A stretch of DNA of 64,000 nt from Streptomyces viridochromogenes (GTDB lineage: Bacteria; Actinomycetota; Actinomycetes; Streptomycetales; Streptomycetaceae): assembly GCF_001270495.1 (NCBI RefSeq), contig NZ_LGUR01000162.1, forward strand, positions 62,001 to 126,000, read 5' to 3'. Numbering within the stretch: the stretch's first letter is position 1; every line of letters begins with the position of its first letter. Of this stretch, positions 36,137 to 45,814 are shown piece after piece. The translations under genes and the position numbers were made by a program. The notes below the pieces were generated by a model. It saw nothing but the letters and a program-made list of their open reading frames with translations, did no database searches and was not told the DNA's origin.

Positions 36137-37512
36137 GCGTCCTGCCCGGACGGGTCCTGGTCCAGCGGCGCCGTCCGCCGCCAGGGCCGCAGCTTCTCGA
36201 TCTGCTCCGCCAGGCCCAGCAGCTCCGCCTCCGAGCCCGGACGCCCCACCAGTTGTACGGCGCTCGGGGCGCCGGACGGCAGCGTGCCGCACGGAACCGA
36301 CATTGCGGGCCAGCCGGTGAGGTTCCACGGCGGGGTCATGGGCGAGTAATTGGTGTTGGCCATGACGTTGCGCAGCCAGCCCCGCTCGTGCCAGGGCTCG
36401 GACCTGGGGGAGCGGCGGGCGAGGGCCGGGGTGAGCAGCACGTCGTACTCGGCGAAGAACGGCTCCAGACGCCGACGCAACTCCTCCCGGCTCTCACCGC
36501 CCCGCACCCGGCCGACGAAGCGCTTGCCCACAGCGGCGTGGACCCGGGTCCGGCGGGCGAGTTGCCGGAGGTCGAGGCCCCGGGCGTCCTCGGCGGTGCC
36601 CGCCGTCCAGTGGGTCAGCGTGGTGACGCCCAGCGACATCGGATACGGCGGGTCGGCGCGCCGCACCTGGTGACCGGCCTTCATCAGCAGCCCCGCGGCC
36701 TCGCGGGCGGCTGTCGCGTACGGCTTGCTGATGGCGACCCCGGCGATCGGGCTGCGCAGGGACACCGCGATCCGGTGGGTGCCGGGCGCGTCCGGTCGTA
36801 CGGCGTCGGCGTCGGTGTAGGTGTCGGCGAGGACCGACAGCATCAGGCGGGCGTCCTCGACCGTCGTGGCCAGCGGGCCGTTCTCCGACATGCCGAACCA
36901 GTCGCCGTCGCTGACGCCGGCCGGGACCACGCCGGTGCCGGGCTTGATGGTGACCAGGCCGCAGTTGGCGGCGGGAATGCGCAGGGAGCCCATGCCGTCG
37001 TTGCCGAGGGCGATCGGCACCATGCCCGCGGCGACCGCGGCCGCGCTGCCGCCGGACGAGCCGCCCGCCGTGCGCGAGGTGTCCCACGGGTTGCGGGCGG
37101 TGCCGTGCACGCCCTCCGTGGTGCCGAAGACGCAGAGCTCCGGCACGTTCGTCAGCCCGACGACCACCGCACCGGCCGCCCGCAGCCGGGCCACGGTGAC
37201 ATGGTCGTCGTCGGCCGGGGTGTCCGGCGTGGCCGCGGAACCGATCCGTTTGGACTCGCCGCGGACCGCGAGGTTGTCCTTCACCGCGACCGGCACGCCC
37301 GCCAGGGGCAGTTCGGCGAGGTCGGCACGCGCGGCCACCTCGTCGGCCTCGGCGAGCGCAGCCTCGGCCCGCACCACCCGGAACGCGCCGACGCGGCCGT
37401 CCAGCCGCTCGATACGGGCCAGGTGCTCGGCCACCACCTCCCGGGGCGTGGCCTGCTTCTCGCGTACGGCGGCGGCGATCTCGGCGGCGGTTCGGCCGAC
37501 CCAGCTGGTCAC
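36133..37512 (-). CDS. Amidase (amidase-signature family)
   Basis: A 459-residue Ser-Ser-Lys amidase. Lys78 is in VPVAVKDNLAV. The signature GGSSGGSAAAVAAGM (about 150-164) gives the cis-Ser, and the nucleophile Ser176 is in GNDGMGSLRIPA. The ending has GWPAMSVPCG. It resembles acyl-amide or 6-aminohexanoate hydrolases rather than GatA, since no gatB or gatC is present. The substrate is unknown. ATG 37512 is preceded by GAGCAG. The 248 bp to the divergent GH20 gene carry a promoter for that gene. Confidence 0.9.
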   Translation of the reverse strand: MTSWVGRTAAEIAAAVREKQATPREVVAEHLARIERLDGRVGAFRVVRAEAALAEADEVAARADLAELPLAGVPVAVKDNLAVRGESKRIGSAATPDTPADDDHVTVARLRAAGAVVVGLTNVPELCVFGTTEGVHGTARNPWDTSRTAGGSSGGSAAAVAAGMVPIALGNDGMGSLRIPAANCGLVTIKPGTGVVPAGVSDGDWFGMSENGPLATTVEDARLMLSVLADTYTDADAVRPDAPGTHRIAVSLRSPIAGVAISKPYATAAREAAGLLMKAGHQVRRADPPYPMSLGVTTLTHWTAGTAEDARGLDLRQLARRTRVHAAVGKRFVGRVRGGESREELRRRLEPFFAEYDVLLTPALARRSPRSEPWHERGWLRNVMANTNYSPMTPPWNLTGWPAMSVPCGTLPSGAPSAVQLVGRPGSEAELLGLAEQIEKLRPWRRTAPLDQDPSGQDA

Positions 37513-37704
37513 GGCTGCTCCTCAGGGCTTACTCGCGAGTATGTAGGAGAACTCTGCCGGGCGGCGGGCCCGGCGTCGAGAGGCGCCACGCTTGGATATT
37601 CGGGAGGGTCTTCTTGGACTTTTCACGGCATCACTTCTCGACTCCGCCCCGCTGACCTGCGCATCATCCGATCAATGAGCCAACTCTGCTCCCTTCGCGT
37701 CCCA

Positions 37705-37733
37705 TTGACAGCCCCTGGGGCCAGCCCAATCAT
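37705..37733 (+). promoter_or_regulatory. Probable promoter of the GH20-GH29 operon
   Basis: TTGACA (37705-37710) is a perfect -35 box; AATCAT (37728-37733) after 17 bp is a weak -10. Similar CATCCGATxAATG words at about 37665-37679 and 37739-37749 flank it and may be regulator half-sites. The LacI-type words found at 43447-43534 do not recur here. Confidence 0.4.
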
Positions 37734-37760
37734 CAGACATCCGATGAATGGGGGTGCCTC

Positions 37761-39599
37761 ATGAGGAGACGCTGGAGAGCAGCCGGTGTCCTGGCGGCGC
37801 TGACGCTGTTGCTCGCGACGCCGCTGCCTGCGGTCGCGGCGGAGGGGCGGGCGGCGCCGCCGGTCACGGTGCCCGCCCTGGCCGACTGGACCCCGGCACC
37901 CGGCGGTTACACCTACGAGCGCTCCGCCCGCCTCGTGGCCGACGGCGCCGACGAACGCCGGGTGGCCGACACCCTCGCCGACGATCTCCGCGACGCGGGA
38001 CACGGCATGGTTCCCGTGGTGCGCGGCGGCGCCCGACCCGGTGACATCGTTATCGACGTCCAGCCCTCCCGGACCGCCCTCGGCACGGACGGCTACGAAC
38101 TCCGCTCGGGCAACCGGCTCTCGATCACCGCTGCGACCGAGACCGGCGCCTTCTACGGCACCCGCACCCTCCTCCAGCTGCTCGCCCAGGGCGACCGGAT
38201 CCCCGCCGGCCGCACCGTCGACGTACCGCGCTACAAGGAGCGGGGCGTCGGTGTCTGCGCCTGCTACATCCACGTCTCGATGCCGTGGCTGGAGAACCTG
38301 GTCCGCGAGATGGCGTACCACAAGCTCAACCAGCTGCTCCTCGAACTGAAGGTGAAGAGCGAGGCCCACCCCGAGGCCAACACCTGGGGCTACTACACCA
38401 GGGACGAGATCCGCCGCCTGGTCGCCCTCGGCGAGAAGTACCACGTCGAGATCATCCCCGAGATCAACTCACCGGGGCACATGGACCCCTGGATCGAGAA
38501 CCGCCCGGACCTCCAGCTGACCGACTCCGACGGCAACAAGCAGCCCTCGCGCCTCGACATCACCCGCCCGGAGGCCTTCGCCTACTACACCAGCCTGATC
38601 GACGAGTACGCACAGGTCTTCACCGCCACCTCCTGGCACATGGGAGCCGACGAGTACATGCTCGGCTCCGACTTCGCCAAGTACCCGCAGGTCCTGAAGT
38701 ACGCGCGGGACAGATACGGCCCCGACGCCACACCCCAGGACGCCTTCATCGACTTCGTCAACCGCGTCCACGCCTACGCGGTCGGCCAGGGCAGGAGACT
38801 GCGCATCTGGAACGACGGCCTGACCGGCGCCAACACCGTCCCGGTGACCGCCGGAACGACGGTCGAGCACTGGCTGAACGTGGCGGTGAAGCCGAGCCGA
38901 CTCCGGGCGCAGGGCTACCCGTTGATGAACGCCGCGTACGCCCTCTACCTGGTTCGCGGCGGCTTCCACAGTGACACCAAGGGGCTCTACGACCAGAGCT
39001 GGGACCCGCGCAGCTTCGAGGGCGAGAAGCTCACGTCCTCCGACGGCATCACCGGCGCGAAGATCAGCCTCTGGCCCGACAACGGCCGGGGCGAGACCGA
39101 GAACGAGGTCGCCGTCGCACTGTGGCCGGCACTCCGGCACATCGCCCAGGCGACGTGGGGCGACCCGCACCCGGACGCCACCTACGCCGAGTTCGCGGCG
39201 CGCGGCACGGCCGTGGGGCACGCCCCCGGGTGGCGGGAGCTGACCCGCGTGCCGGTGGCGGACGGGTCGTACACCTTCCGCACGCCCGGGTACCCGGCCC
39301 TCACCGCCGAGGTGCGGCGCACGGCCGACGGCTACGCGACCGTCCGCACGGCCGACGGCTGCCTGGAGGTGCGTGGCGGAAAGCTCACGCTCAACGTGCC
39401 CCTCCAGCCCGGAGTCGAGGCGGCGCCGCAGACGTGCGATCCCGGAAACACCCTCCAGCGCTGGCAGTTGGAGCCCACGGCCGGTGGCTACCGGCTCGTC
39501 AACGCCATCACCCGGATGACGGTGAGCGTGACGGACGACGGCCGGCTCGTGCAGTACCCGCCGGACGTGCGTACGCCCGCCGTATGGCACCTGACCTGA
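37761..39599 (+). CDS. Secreted GH20 beta-N-acetylhexosaminidase
   Basis: A 612-residue secreted enzyme. The signal peptide (residues 1-27) ends at AVAAEG. The GH20b-like N-terminal domain (about 35-150) is followed by the barrel with the catalytic pair Asp297-Glu298 in WHMGADEYML and upstream PEINSPGHMDPW. A C-terminal domain from about 515 resembles a ricin-type lectin (LQRWQLEP). It removes terminal GlcNAc or GalNAc outside the cell, from N-glycan antennae, mucin or chitin oligomers. It is the first gene of a secreted set with the fucosidase 10 bp downstream. Confidence 0.93.
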   Translation: MRRRWRAAGVLAALTLLLATPLPAVAAEGRAAPPVTVPALADWTPAPGGYTYERSARLVADGADERRVADTLADDLRDAGHGMVPVVRGGARPGDIVIDVQPSRTALGTDGYELRSGNRLSITAATETGAFYGTRTLLQLLAQGDRIPAGRTVDVPRYKERGVGVCACYIHVSMPWLENLVREMAYHKLNQLLLELKVKSEAHPEANTWGYYTRDEIRRLVALGEKYHVEIIPEINSPGHMDPWIENRPDLQLTDSDGNKQPSRLDITRPEAFAYYTSLIDEYAQVFTATSWHMGADEYMLGSDFAKYPQVLKYARDRYGPDATPQDAFIDFVNRVHAYAVGQGRRLRIWNDGLTGANTVPVTAGTTVEHWLNVAVKPSRLRAQGYPLMNAAYALYLVRGGFHSDTKGLYDQSWDPRSFEGEKLTSSDGITGAKISLWPDNGRGETENEVAVALWPALRHIAQATWGDPHPDATYAEFAARGTAVGHAPGWRELTRVPVADGSYTFRTPGYPALTAEVRRTADGYATVRTADGCLEVRGGKLTLNVPLQPGVEAAPQTCDPGNTLQRWQLEPTAGGYRLVNAITRMTVSVTDDGRLVQYPPDVRTPAVWHLT

Positions 39600-39609
39600 G
39601 GAGCCCTTC

Positions 39610-41151
39610 ATGGCCGTATCCCGACGCGTCTTCGTCGCGACAGCCGCCGTCCTCGCCGCGACCGGCGCCACAAGACCCGCCCTCGCGGCACCCGCAGCCG
39701 CAACAGGGGACCGCCACCGCATCCCCGTCAGCCCCGACGACACCGAGGCCGACCTGGTCCGCAAGGCCTCCCAAGTGCGCCCCACCGCACGGCAGATCGC
39801 CTGGCAGCGCCTGGAACGCACCGCGTTCCTGCACTTCGGCGTGAACACCTTCACCGGCCTCGAATGGGGCACCGGCGACGAGGACCCGGACGTCTTCCAG
39901 CCCACCGGACTCGACACCGACCAGTGGGCGCGCGCCCTACGCGACGGCGGCTTCAGACTCGCCATCCTCACCGTCAAGCACCACGACGGCTTCGTCCTCT
40001 ACCAGTCCCGCTACACCGGCCACAGCGTGGCGTCCAGCAGTTGGCGCGACGGCCGGGGCGACGTCCTGCGCTCCTTCGCCGACTCCATGCGCTGGTACGG
40101 CATCAAGGTCGGCGTCTACGTCTCGCCCGCCGACGAGAACCAGTACCTCCACGGTGTCTACGCCAACGGCAGCGCTCGCACCGACCACACCATCCCCACT
40201 CCCGTCGACGGCGACGACCGCACCCCGCCACGGTCGTTCACCCTCCCGGCCACCGACTACGGCGCCCATATGCTCAACCAGCTCCACGAGGTCCTCACCG
40301 AGTACGGCCCGATCGACGAGGTCTGGTTCGACGGCGCCCAGGGCCGCATCCCGCCGGACAAGGTGGAGAAGTACGACTGGGACAGCTGGTACACCCTCGT
40401 CCGCTCACTCGCCCCCGACGCCGTGGTCGCCGTCTCCGGCCCCGACGTGCGCTGGGTCGGCAACGAGGGCGGGCTGGCCCGCGAGGACGAGTGGAGTGTC
40501 GTACCGGTACAGGAGAAGGACTACGGCCGGACGGACTACGCCCTCGCGTACGACGCCCCCGACATGGGCAGCCGCGACGCGCTCGTCAAGGCCCGGCCCG
40601 TGGCCGACCACCTCCAGTGGTGGCCGGCCGAGTGCGACGTGTCGATCCGCGACGGCTGGTTCTACCACGCCGACCAACAGCCCAAGAGCGTCGAGCAGTT
40701 GACGGACATCTACTTCCGTTCCGTGGGCCGCAACTCGGTGCTCCTGCTCAACATCCCGCCGGACACGGACGGACTGCTGCCGGCCGCGGATGTGGCACGG
40801 CTGCGGGAGTTCCGCGAGCGCGTGGACCGTGAACTCCCGGAGGACCTGGCCCGCGACGCGCGCCGGGTCACCTCGCCGGGCGGTGTCACCGTCGACCTCG
40901 GCCGGGAGCGCGACGTGGACCGGATCAGGCTGGCGGAGGACATCCGGCACGGTCAGCAGGTGGAGAGCTTCGTCGTCGAGGCGTGGCGCGACGGTGCCTG
41001 GACGGAGGTGACCCGGGCGGGGGCCATCGGCGCGAGCCGGATCCTGCTACTGGGGGCTGCGGTGCGGGCCCGGCGGTGGCGGGTGCGGGTGACCGGTTCG
41101 CGGGCCGAGGCGCGGCTCGTGGAGTTCGGGCTGTACCGGTCGCGGCTCTGA
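39610..41151 (+). CDS. Secreted GH29 alpha-L-fucosidase (Tat signal)
   Basis: A 513-residue protein with a twin-arginine signal (VSRRVFVATAAVLAATGA, cleavage near ALAAP). The GH29 barrel has FLHFGVNTFTGLEWGTG, VKHHDGFVLY and the nucleophile Asp241 in DEVWFDGAQG. A discoidin-like domain of about 100 residues ends the protein (about 410-513, VTVDLGRERDVDRIRLAEDI). The sequence resembles the GH29 branch with narrower alpha-1,3/1,4 specificity, but this cannot be settled by eye. It would release L-fucose outside the cell, and an L-fucose uptake and oxidation operon lies 14 kb downstream. Confidence 0.93.
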   Translation: MAVSRRVFVATAAVLAATGATRPALAAPAAATGDRHRIPVSPDDTEADLVRKASQVRPTARQIAWQRLERTAFLHFGVNTFTGLEWGTGDEDPDVFQPTGLDTDQWARALRDGGFRLAILTVKHHDGFVLYQSRYTGHSVASSSWRDGRGDVLRSFADSMRWYGIKVGVYVSPADENQYLHGVYANGSARTDHTIPTPVDGDDRTPPRSFTLPATDYGAHMLNQLHEVLTEYGPIDEVWFDGAQGRIPPDKVEKYDWDSWYTLVRSLAPDAVVAVSGPDVRWVGNEGGLAREDEWSVVPVQEKDYGRTDYALAYDAPDMGSRDALVKARPVADHLQWWPAECDVSIRDGWFYHADQQPKSVEQLTDIYFRSVGRNSVLLLNIPPDTDGLLPAADVARLREFRERVDRELPEDLARDARRVTSPGGVTVDLGRERDVDRIRLAEDIRHGQQVESFVVEAWRDGAWTEVTRAGAIGASRILLLGAAVRARRWRVRVTGSRAEARLVEFGLYRSRL

Positions 41152-41207
41152 TCCGCGGGCCGAAATCCGGTTGACCGGGGTGGGGCCGCGCGGGCTGGAT
41201 AGGGCAC

Positions 41208-42314
41208 ATGGCCGACATCCAGGGCTCGTACGACAACCTGTTCAGCGCCGTGCCGAACGCGCTGGCCGACATGCTGGACGCGGGGGACGCGGGCGGTTCC
41301 GTCGCGGTCTACGTGGACGGTGAGCCCGTCGTGGACGTCTGGGGCGGTTTCGTGGACGCCGGCCGCACCCGCCCGTGGGAGCGCGACACGATCGTCAACG
41401 TCTGGTCGGTGACCAAGACGATGACGGCGCTGTGCGCCCTGGTCCTCGCCGACCGCGGCGAACTCGACCCGGACGCGCCGGTCGCCCGGTACTGGCCGGA
41501 GTTCGGCGCGGCGGGCAAGGACAAGGTCTTGGTGCGGCACCTGCTCGCGCACACCGCCGGGCTGCCCGACTGGGACGGGCCGGTCGAAGAGCTCTACGAC
41601 TGGCCCGCCGCCACCGCACGGCTCGCGGCGCGGGCTCCCCGATGGGAGCCGGGCACGGCGGCCGGATACCACTCGCTCACCCAGGGCTTCCTGGTCGGCG
41701 AGGTCGTGCGCCGGGTCACCGGCCGCGGCGTGGGCGAGTTCCTCGCCGAGGAGGTGACCGGACCGCTCGGTGCGGACTTCCACATCGGGCTGCCCGCCGA
41801 GCACGACCACCGTGTCGCGCGCACGATTGCGCCGACCGGGCAGGGCGAGGACTACGCGGCGAGCGCGCCCGGCAACCCGGAGGGCTCCGAGGCGGGCAAC
41901 GGCGTACGGGTCCGGGACGGCAACAGCCCGGCCTGGCGCCGCGCGCAGATCCCCGCGGCGAGCGGCTACGGCAACGCCCGCTCGGTGGCCCTCGTCCAGT
42001 CCCTCCTGGCCTGCGGGGGAGAGGTGAACGGGGTGCGGCTCCTGTCCCGCGCCGGCTGCGACCGTGCCTGGGAGGAGCAGTTCGACGGCGACGACCGGGT
42101 CCTGGGCATGCCGATGCGATGGGGCCTGGGATACGGCCTGTTCGGCACCGCGTACGGATGGGGCGGCTGGGGCGGTTCCCTGGTGATGATCGAGCCCGAC
42201 AGCCGACTGGCGGTGGCCTACGTGACGCAGCAGATGCGCGAGCCCGCGGAGGACACCCGGGGGATGGAGATCGTGACGGCGGCCTACGAGGGGCTCCAAG
42301 GGCTGCGCGGCTAG
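41208..42314 (+). CDS. Serine hydrolase (class C beta-lactamase-like esterase)
   Basis: A 368-residue protein of the beta-lactamase/EstB family. The nucleophile motif S-x-x-K is Ser67-Lys70 in VWSVTKTM. AGYHSLTQGFLVGEVV gives the tyrosine motif, and GWGGWGGSLVMIEP the third box. No signal peptide, so it is a cytoplasmic esterase or peptidase rather than a resistance enzyme. ATG 41208 lies 56 bp after the fucosidase. Its link to glycan breakdown is positional only. Confidence 0.88.
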   Translation: MADIQGSYDNLFSAVPNALADMLDAGDAGGSVAVYVDGEPVVDVWGGFVDAGRTRPWERDTIVNVWSVTKTMTALCALVLADRGELDPDAPVARYWPEFGAAGKDKVLVRHLLAHTAGLPDWDGPVEELYDWPAATARLAARAPRWEPGTAAGYHSLTQGFLVGEVVRRVTGRGVGEFLAEEVTGPLGADFHIGLPAEHDHRVARTIAPTGQGEDYAASAPGNPEGSEAGNGVRVRDGNSPAWRRAQIPAASGYGNARSVALVQSLLACGGEVNGVRLLSRAGCDRAWEEQFDGDDRVLGMPMRWGLGYGLFGTAYGWGGWGGSLVMIEPDSRLAVAYVTQQMREPAEDTRGMEIVTAAYEGLQGLRG

Positions 42315-42357
42315 CCCCGCGAGCCCTCCCGTGCCCTGCACACGCCCCGCGTGCCGG

Positions 42358-43404
42358 TCACACGCCCCGCGCCACCCCCGTGCTCCCCCGCTCCACCAAC
42401 CGCGGCACCGGCACCCGCACCGCCCGCGCCGATCCCCCGTCCACGAGTGCGGTCAGTTCCCGCGCCGCCGTACGCCCGAACTCCGCGCTGTCGCGGGACA
42501 GCGCGGACAGCCACGGCTTGACCATGCGGCACAGTGCGGAGTCCTCCCAGGACACCACCGACACGTCCGCCGGTACGGAGAAGCCGAGTTCGGCCGCGGC
42601 GGCGGCCCCGGCGACGGCCATCACGTCGTTGTCGTAGATCAGCGCGGTCGGGGGAGCCGGGTCCTCCAGCACCCGGCGGGTGACCGCCGCGCCCTCGGCG
42701 TCGGAGTAGTCCGTGGTCACCGACCTCACCTCGGAGAGGCCTCGGCGCCCGGCCTCGGCGCGCAGTGTGCGGATGCGGCGCTCGGTGTGGGCGAGCCCCG
42801 GCAGGCCCGCGATATGCACGATCCGCCGGTGACCGAGTGCGTACAGGCCGTCCACGACCGACGCCATCGCGCCCGCGTCGTCCGCCCACACGGTCGAGAG
42901 TCCGGGGTGGCGTTCGTCGGGTGCGCCGCCGATCACCACGGCGGGCAGGCCGAGTTCGTCGAGGAGGTCGGGGCGGGGATCGTCGGTGCGGGGGTCGACG
43001 ACCAGGACGCCGTCCACGCGGTGCTCGGCCCACCAGCGCCGGTACACCGCGCACTCGTCGGCCACGTCCTCCACCACCTGGAACAGCAGCCCGAGATGGC
43101 GCTCCGCCAGCACCTCCTGGATGCCCGAGACGAGTTGGAGGAAGAAGGAGTCCACCCCCAGCGTGTCGGCCGGACGCGCCAGCACGAAGCCGACCGTCGC
43201 CGCGCCCTCCCCGGACAGCGCGCGTGCCGCCGTACTGGGCCGCCAGCCCAGCTCCTCGGCCACCTGCCGCACCCGGTCCCGGGTGTCCTCAGACACGCCC
43301 GGCCGGCCGTTCAACGCGAAGGAAACCGCGCTCTGCGAGACCCCGGCGTGCCGCGCTATGTCCTTCATCGTCGGCCGACGGGCCGGCGAGCGCTTGCCTG
43401 ACAT
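42358..43404 (-). CDS. LacI-family repressor of the N-glycan transporter operon
   Basis: A 348-residue repressor. The helix-turn-helix is at residues 13-32 (MKDIARHAGVSQSAVSFALN), with the hinge helix at PSTAARALSG and the effector domain from VGFVLARPADTLG to the end. It reads away from the CUT1/GH5/GH85/GH38 operon, and the 217-bp gap between them holds four palindrome-like sites. It is therefore very likely the local regulator, including of its own gene. The effector is probably an imported mannose/GlcNAc oligosaccharide or a breakdown product (inference). Confidence 0.93.
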   Translation of the reverse strand: MSGKRSPARRPTMKDIARHAGVSQSAVSFALNGRPGVSEDTRDRVRQVAEELGWRPSTAARALSGEGAATVGFVLARPADTLGVDSFFLQLVSGIQEVLAERHLGLLFQVVEDVADECAVYRRWWAEHRVDGVLVVDPRTDDPRPDLLDELGLPAVVIGGAPDERHPGLSTVWADDAGAMASVVDGLYALGHRRIVHIAGLPGLAHTERRIRTLRAEAGRRGLSEVRSVTTDYSDAEGAAVTRRVLEDPAPPTALIYDNDVMAVAGAAAAAELGFSVPADVSVVSWEDSALCRMVKPWLSALSRDSAEFGRTAARELTALVDGGSARAVRVPVPRLVERGSTGVARGV

Positions 43405-43446
43405 GGTGATTCCCCATTCCGGCGAAACATTCCCGAGCAGTATGCA

Positions 43447-43534
43447 CTAATGCGGTTCAGGTCAGTGAGCACCGGCGAACCTAATACGGTTCAGCTCGGT
43501 GATCCTAATGCGCATTAGTCACTAATGAAATTAG
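43447..43534. promoter_or_regulatory. Cluster of four LacI-type operator sites
   Basis: CTAATGCGGTTCAG (43447-43460) and CTAATACGGTTCAG (43481-43494) are near-identical. CTAATGCGCATTAG (43505-43518) is a perfect palindrome and CTAATGAAATTAG (43522-43534) an inverted repeat with odd centre. All begin with CTAAT. They lie between the divergent LacI gene and the transporter operon, and the CpG-centred palindrome is typical of LacI-family operators. Confidence 0.75.
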
Positions 43535-43621
43535 CAGCGCGAGAGCCATTGACGGGCCCGTGGAGCGGCGTGCAGGGTCTGCCTCGTCTACCAACCCGCC
43601 CGCAAAGGAGGCCGGTTCACG

Positions 43622-44914
43622 GTGCCCACATCCCGTAGAGCCCTCGTTGCCGCATTCGCCGTCTGTCTCGCCCTGCCGCTCAGTGCCTGCGGCTCCGGAG
43701 GCGACGACGGCGGCACCGCCGACGCCTCCGGCAAGGTCGAGGGCGACATCACCTTCCAGACCTGGAACCTCCGCGCCAACTTCAAGGACTACTTCGAGGG
43801 CCTGATCGCCGACTTCGAGAAGAAGTACCCCGGCACCGACGTGAAGTGGATCGACCAGCCCGCCGAGGGCTACGCCGACAAGATCAGCGCCGACGCCGCG
43901 GGCGGCACCCTCCCCGACGTCGTCAACGTCTCGCCCGACCTGGTCGCCCCGCTCGCCAAGGCGGGCCTCGCACTCGACCTCGACAAGGCGGCGTCCCAGT
44001 ACAGGAAGGAGTACCTGTCCGGTGCCTGGGCCAGCCATCAGATACCGGGCATGACGGGCACGTACGCCTTCCCCTGGTATCTCAACACCGGCCCGCTCTT
44101 CTACAACAAGTCCCTCTTCGAGCAGGCGGGGCTGGACGCCGAGCAGCCGCCGAAGACGTACGACGAAGTATTCGACGCCGCCCTGAAGATGGCGAAGGAG
44201 ACCGACGGCAAGGTCGCCACCCTCGCCAACGTCCCCACCATCGAGGACTTCGGCCGCTACGGCGTCGAACTCATGAACAAGGAAGGCACCGCCTTCGCTT
44301 TCAACGACGCCAAGGGAGTCGAACTCCTCACCAGGTACAAGGAGTTGTACGACGCCAAGGCCCTCGACCCGCAGGCGCTGACCGCCACGCCCGAGTCGTC
44401 CGGCAAGAAGTTCCTCACCGGCGCCGTCGCCATGAACCCGGGCAGTGCGCTGGACCTCGGCAACTTCAAGAAGCAGGCGCCGAACCTGTACAGGAACATC
44501 GGGATCACCGACCAGATCACCAGCACCGGTCACGTCAACATGTACGTGATGGGCGTGATGGTCAACGCGCAGACCAAGCGCGCGCCCGCCGCGGTCGCCT
44601 TCGCGCACTACGTCACCGACGCGGCGCACCAGATGTCGTTCGCCAAGCAGGTCGCCATCTTCCCCAGCACCGCCGGTTCGCTCGATGACCCGTACTTCAC
44701 CAAGGAGGACGGCACCGACGAGACGCGGGTACGGGTCGCCGCCGCCAAGTCGCTGAAGAACGCGGTCAACTACACGCCCGTGCTGTTCAGCGAGCAGATG
44801 AAGACCGAGCTGCGCAACGAGGTGGCCAAGGCGTTGCAGGGCAAAGAGAGCCCGAAGGAGGCCCTCGACAACGCTGTCAAGGCCTGCGACACGCTGCTTC
44901 AGCAGCAGGGGTAG
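43622..44914 (+). CDS. CUT1 oligosaccharide ABC transporter, binding lipoprotein
   Basis: A 430-residue family-1 binding protein with basic N-terminus and lipobox LPLSAC (Cys23). Mature signatures include GDITFQTWNLRANFKDYF, AGGTLPDVVNVSPDLV and YAFPWYLNTGPLFYNKSLF. GTG 43622 follows AAAGGAGG. It is the first gene of the operon with two permeases, GH5, GH85 and GH38. By position it should capture N-glycan oligosaccharides released by the GH85 enzyme. No ATPase gene is present, so a shared MsiK-type ATPase must serve. Confidence 0.93.
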   Translation: MPTSRRALVAAFAVCLALPLSACGSGGDDGGTADASGKVEGDITFQTWNLRANFKDYFEGLIADFEKKYPGTDVKWIDQPAEGYADKISADAAGGTLPDVVNVSPDLVAPLAKAGLALDLDKAASQYRKEYLSGAWASHQIPGMTGTYAFPWYLNTGPLFYNKSLFEQAGLDAEQPPKTYDEVFDAALKMAKETDGKVATLANVPTIEDFGRYGVELMNKEGTAFAFNDAKGVELLTRYKELYDAKALDPQALTATPESSGKKFLTGAVAMNPGSALDLGNFKKQAPNLYRNIGITDQITSTGHVNMYVMGVMVNAQTKRAPAAVAFAHYVTDAAHQMSFAKQVAIFPSTAGSLDDPYFTKEDGTDETRVRVAAAKSLKNAVNYTPVLFSEQMKTELRNEVAKALQGKESPKEALDNAVKACDTLLQQQG

Positions 44915-44920
44915 CGCAAG

Positions 44921-45814
44921 ATGGCCATGTCCACCGCCTCCCGGGTGCGGCGTCAACTGCCCACCAGTCCTTGGCTGTTCGCCGCCCCGGGGCTGCTGAT
45001 CATCGGCGCCTTCATCCTGTACCCGTTCGTGTCCACCCTGGTCAACGCCTTCACCGACCGCCGCACCCTGATCCCGGGCCGGTTCGTGGGTCTCGCCAAC
45101 TTCCGCGAGTTGCTCCAGGACGACATGTTCTGGGTAGGCCTGCGCAACAGCACGCTCTACGTCGTCGGCGTCGTCCCCGCCCTCGTCGTCCTGCCCCTGC
45201 TGCTCGCGCTCCTGGTGCAGAAGAACATCCCCGGTATCACCTTCTTCCGGTCCGCCTTCTACACCCCGGTCGTCGCCTCGATCGTGGTGGTCGGACTGAT
45301 CTGGGTGTGGCTGCTCGACGAGCGCGGCCTGGTGAACTCCCTGCTGGAGACGATCGGCGTCGGCCGCGTCGGCTTCCTCAGCGACCAATGGCTGCTCCTG
45401 CTGAGCGCGATGGCCGTGACGGTCTGGAAGGGCCTCGGCTACTACATGATCATTTATCTGGCCGCGCTCGCCAACGTGCCGCGCGAACTGCACGAGGCGG
45501 CGGCCGTGGACGGTGCCGGAGCGATCCGCCGCTTCCTCACGGTCACCGTGCCCGCCGTCCGCTCCACCATGGTCCTCGTCGGGGCGCTGTCGTCGGTCGC
45601 CGCGTTCAAGGTGTTCTCCGAGGTGTACCTGATGGCCGGCCCGAGCGGAGGCCCGGCGGGCGAGGACACCACCCTCGTCATGCTCGTCCAGCGCACCGGC
45701 ACCGGCCTGACCGGCCGGGTCGGCTACGCATCCGCCATCTCGGTCGTCGTCTTCGTCGTCACCGTCGCCCTGATGCTGCTCGTGCTGCGCGCGGACCGGA
45801 GGGACGAGTCGTGA
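44921..45814 (+). CDS. CUT1 ABC transporter permease (MalF type)
   Basis: A 297-residue inner-membrane protein with six predicted helices, starting with LFAAPGLLIIGAFILYPFV. The EAA loop is LHEAAAVDGAGAIRRFLTVTVP. It starts six bases after the binding protein stop, and its own stop overlaps the next start (GTGA). It belongs to the putative N-glycan uptake system. Confidence 0.94.
   Translation: MAMSTASRVRRQLPTSPWLFAAPGLLIIGAFILYPFVSTLVNAFTDRRTLIPGRFVGLANFRELLQDDMFWVGLRNSTLYVVGVVPALVVLPLLLALLVQKNIPGITFFRSAFYTPVVASIVVVGLIWVWLLDERGLVNSLLETIGVGRVGFLSDQWLLLLSAMAVTVWKGLGYYMIIYLAALANVPRELHEAAAVDGAGAIRRFLTVTVPAVRSTMVLVGALSSVAAFKVFSEVYLMAGPSGGPAGEDTTLVMLVQRTGTGLTGRVGYASAISVVVFVVTVALMLLVLRADRRDES

Noticed and set aside
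36133..37512. GatA subunit of glutamyl-tRNA amidotransferase
   Set aside because: Same signature family, but no gatB or gatC nearby and the flanking regions differ from GatA.
41208..42314. Beta-lactamase resistance gene
   Set aside because: It has the fold and S-x-x-K motif but no signal peptide; it fits cytoplasmic esterases better.
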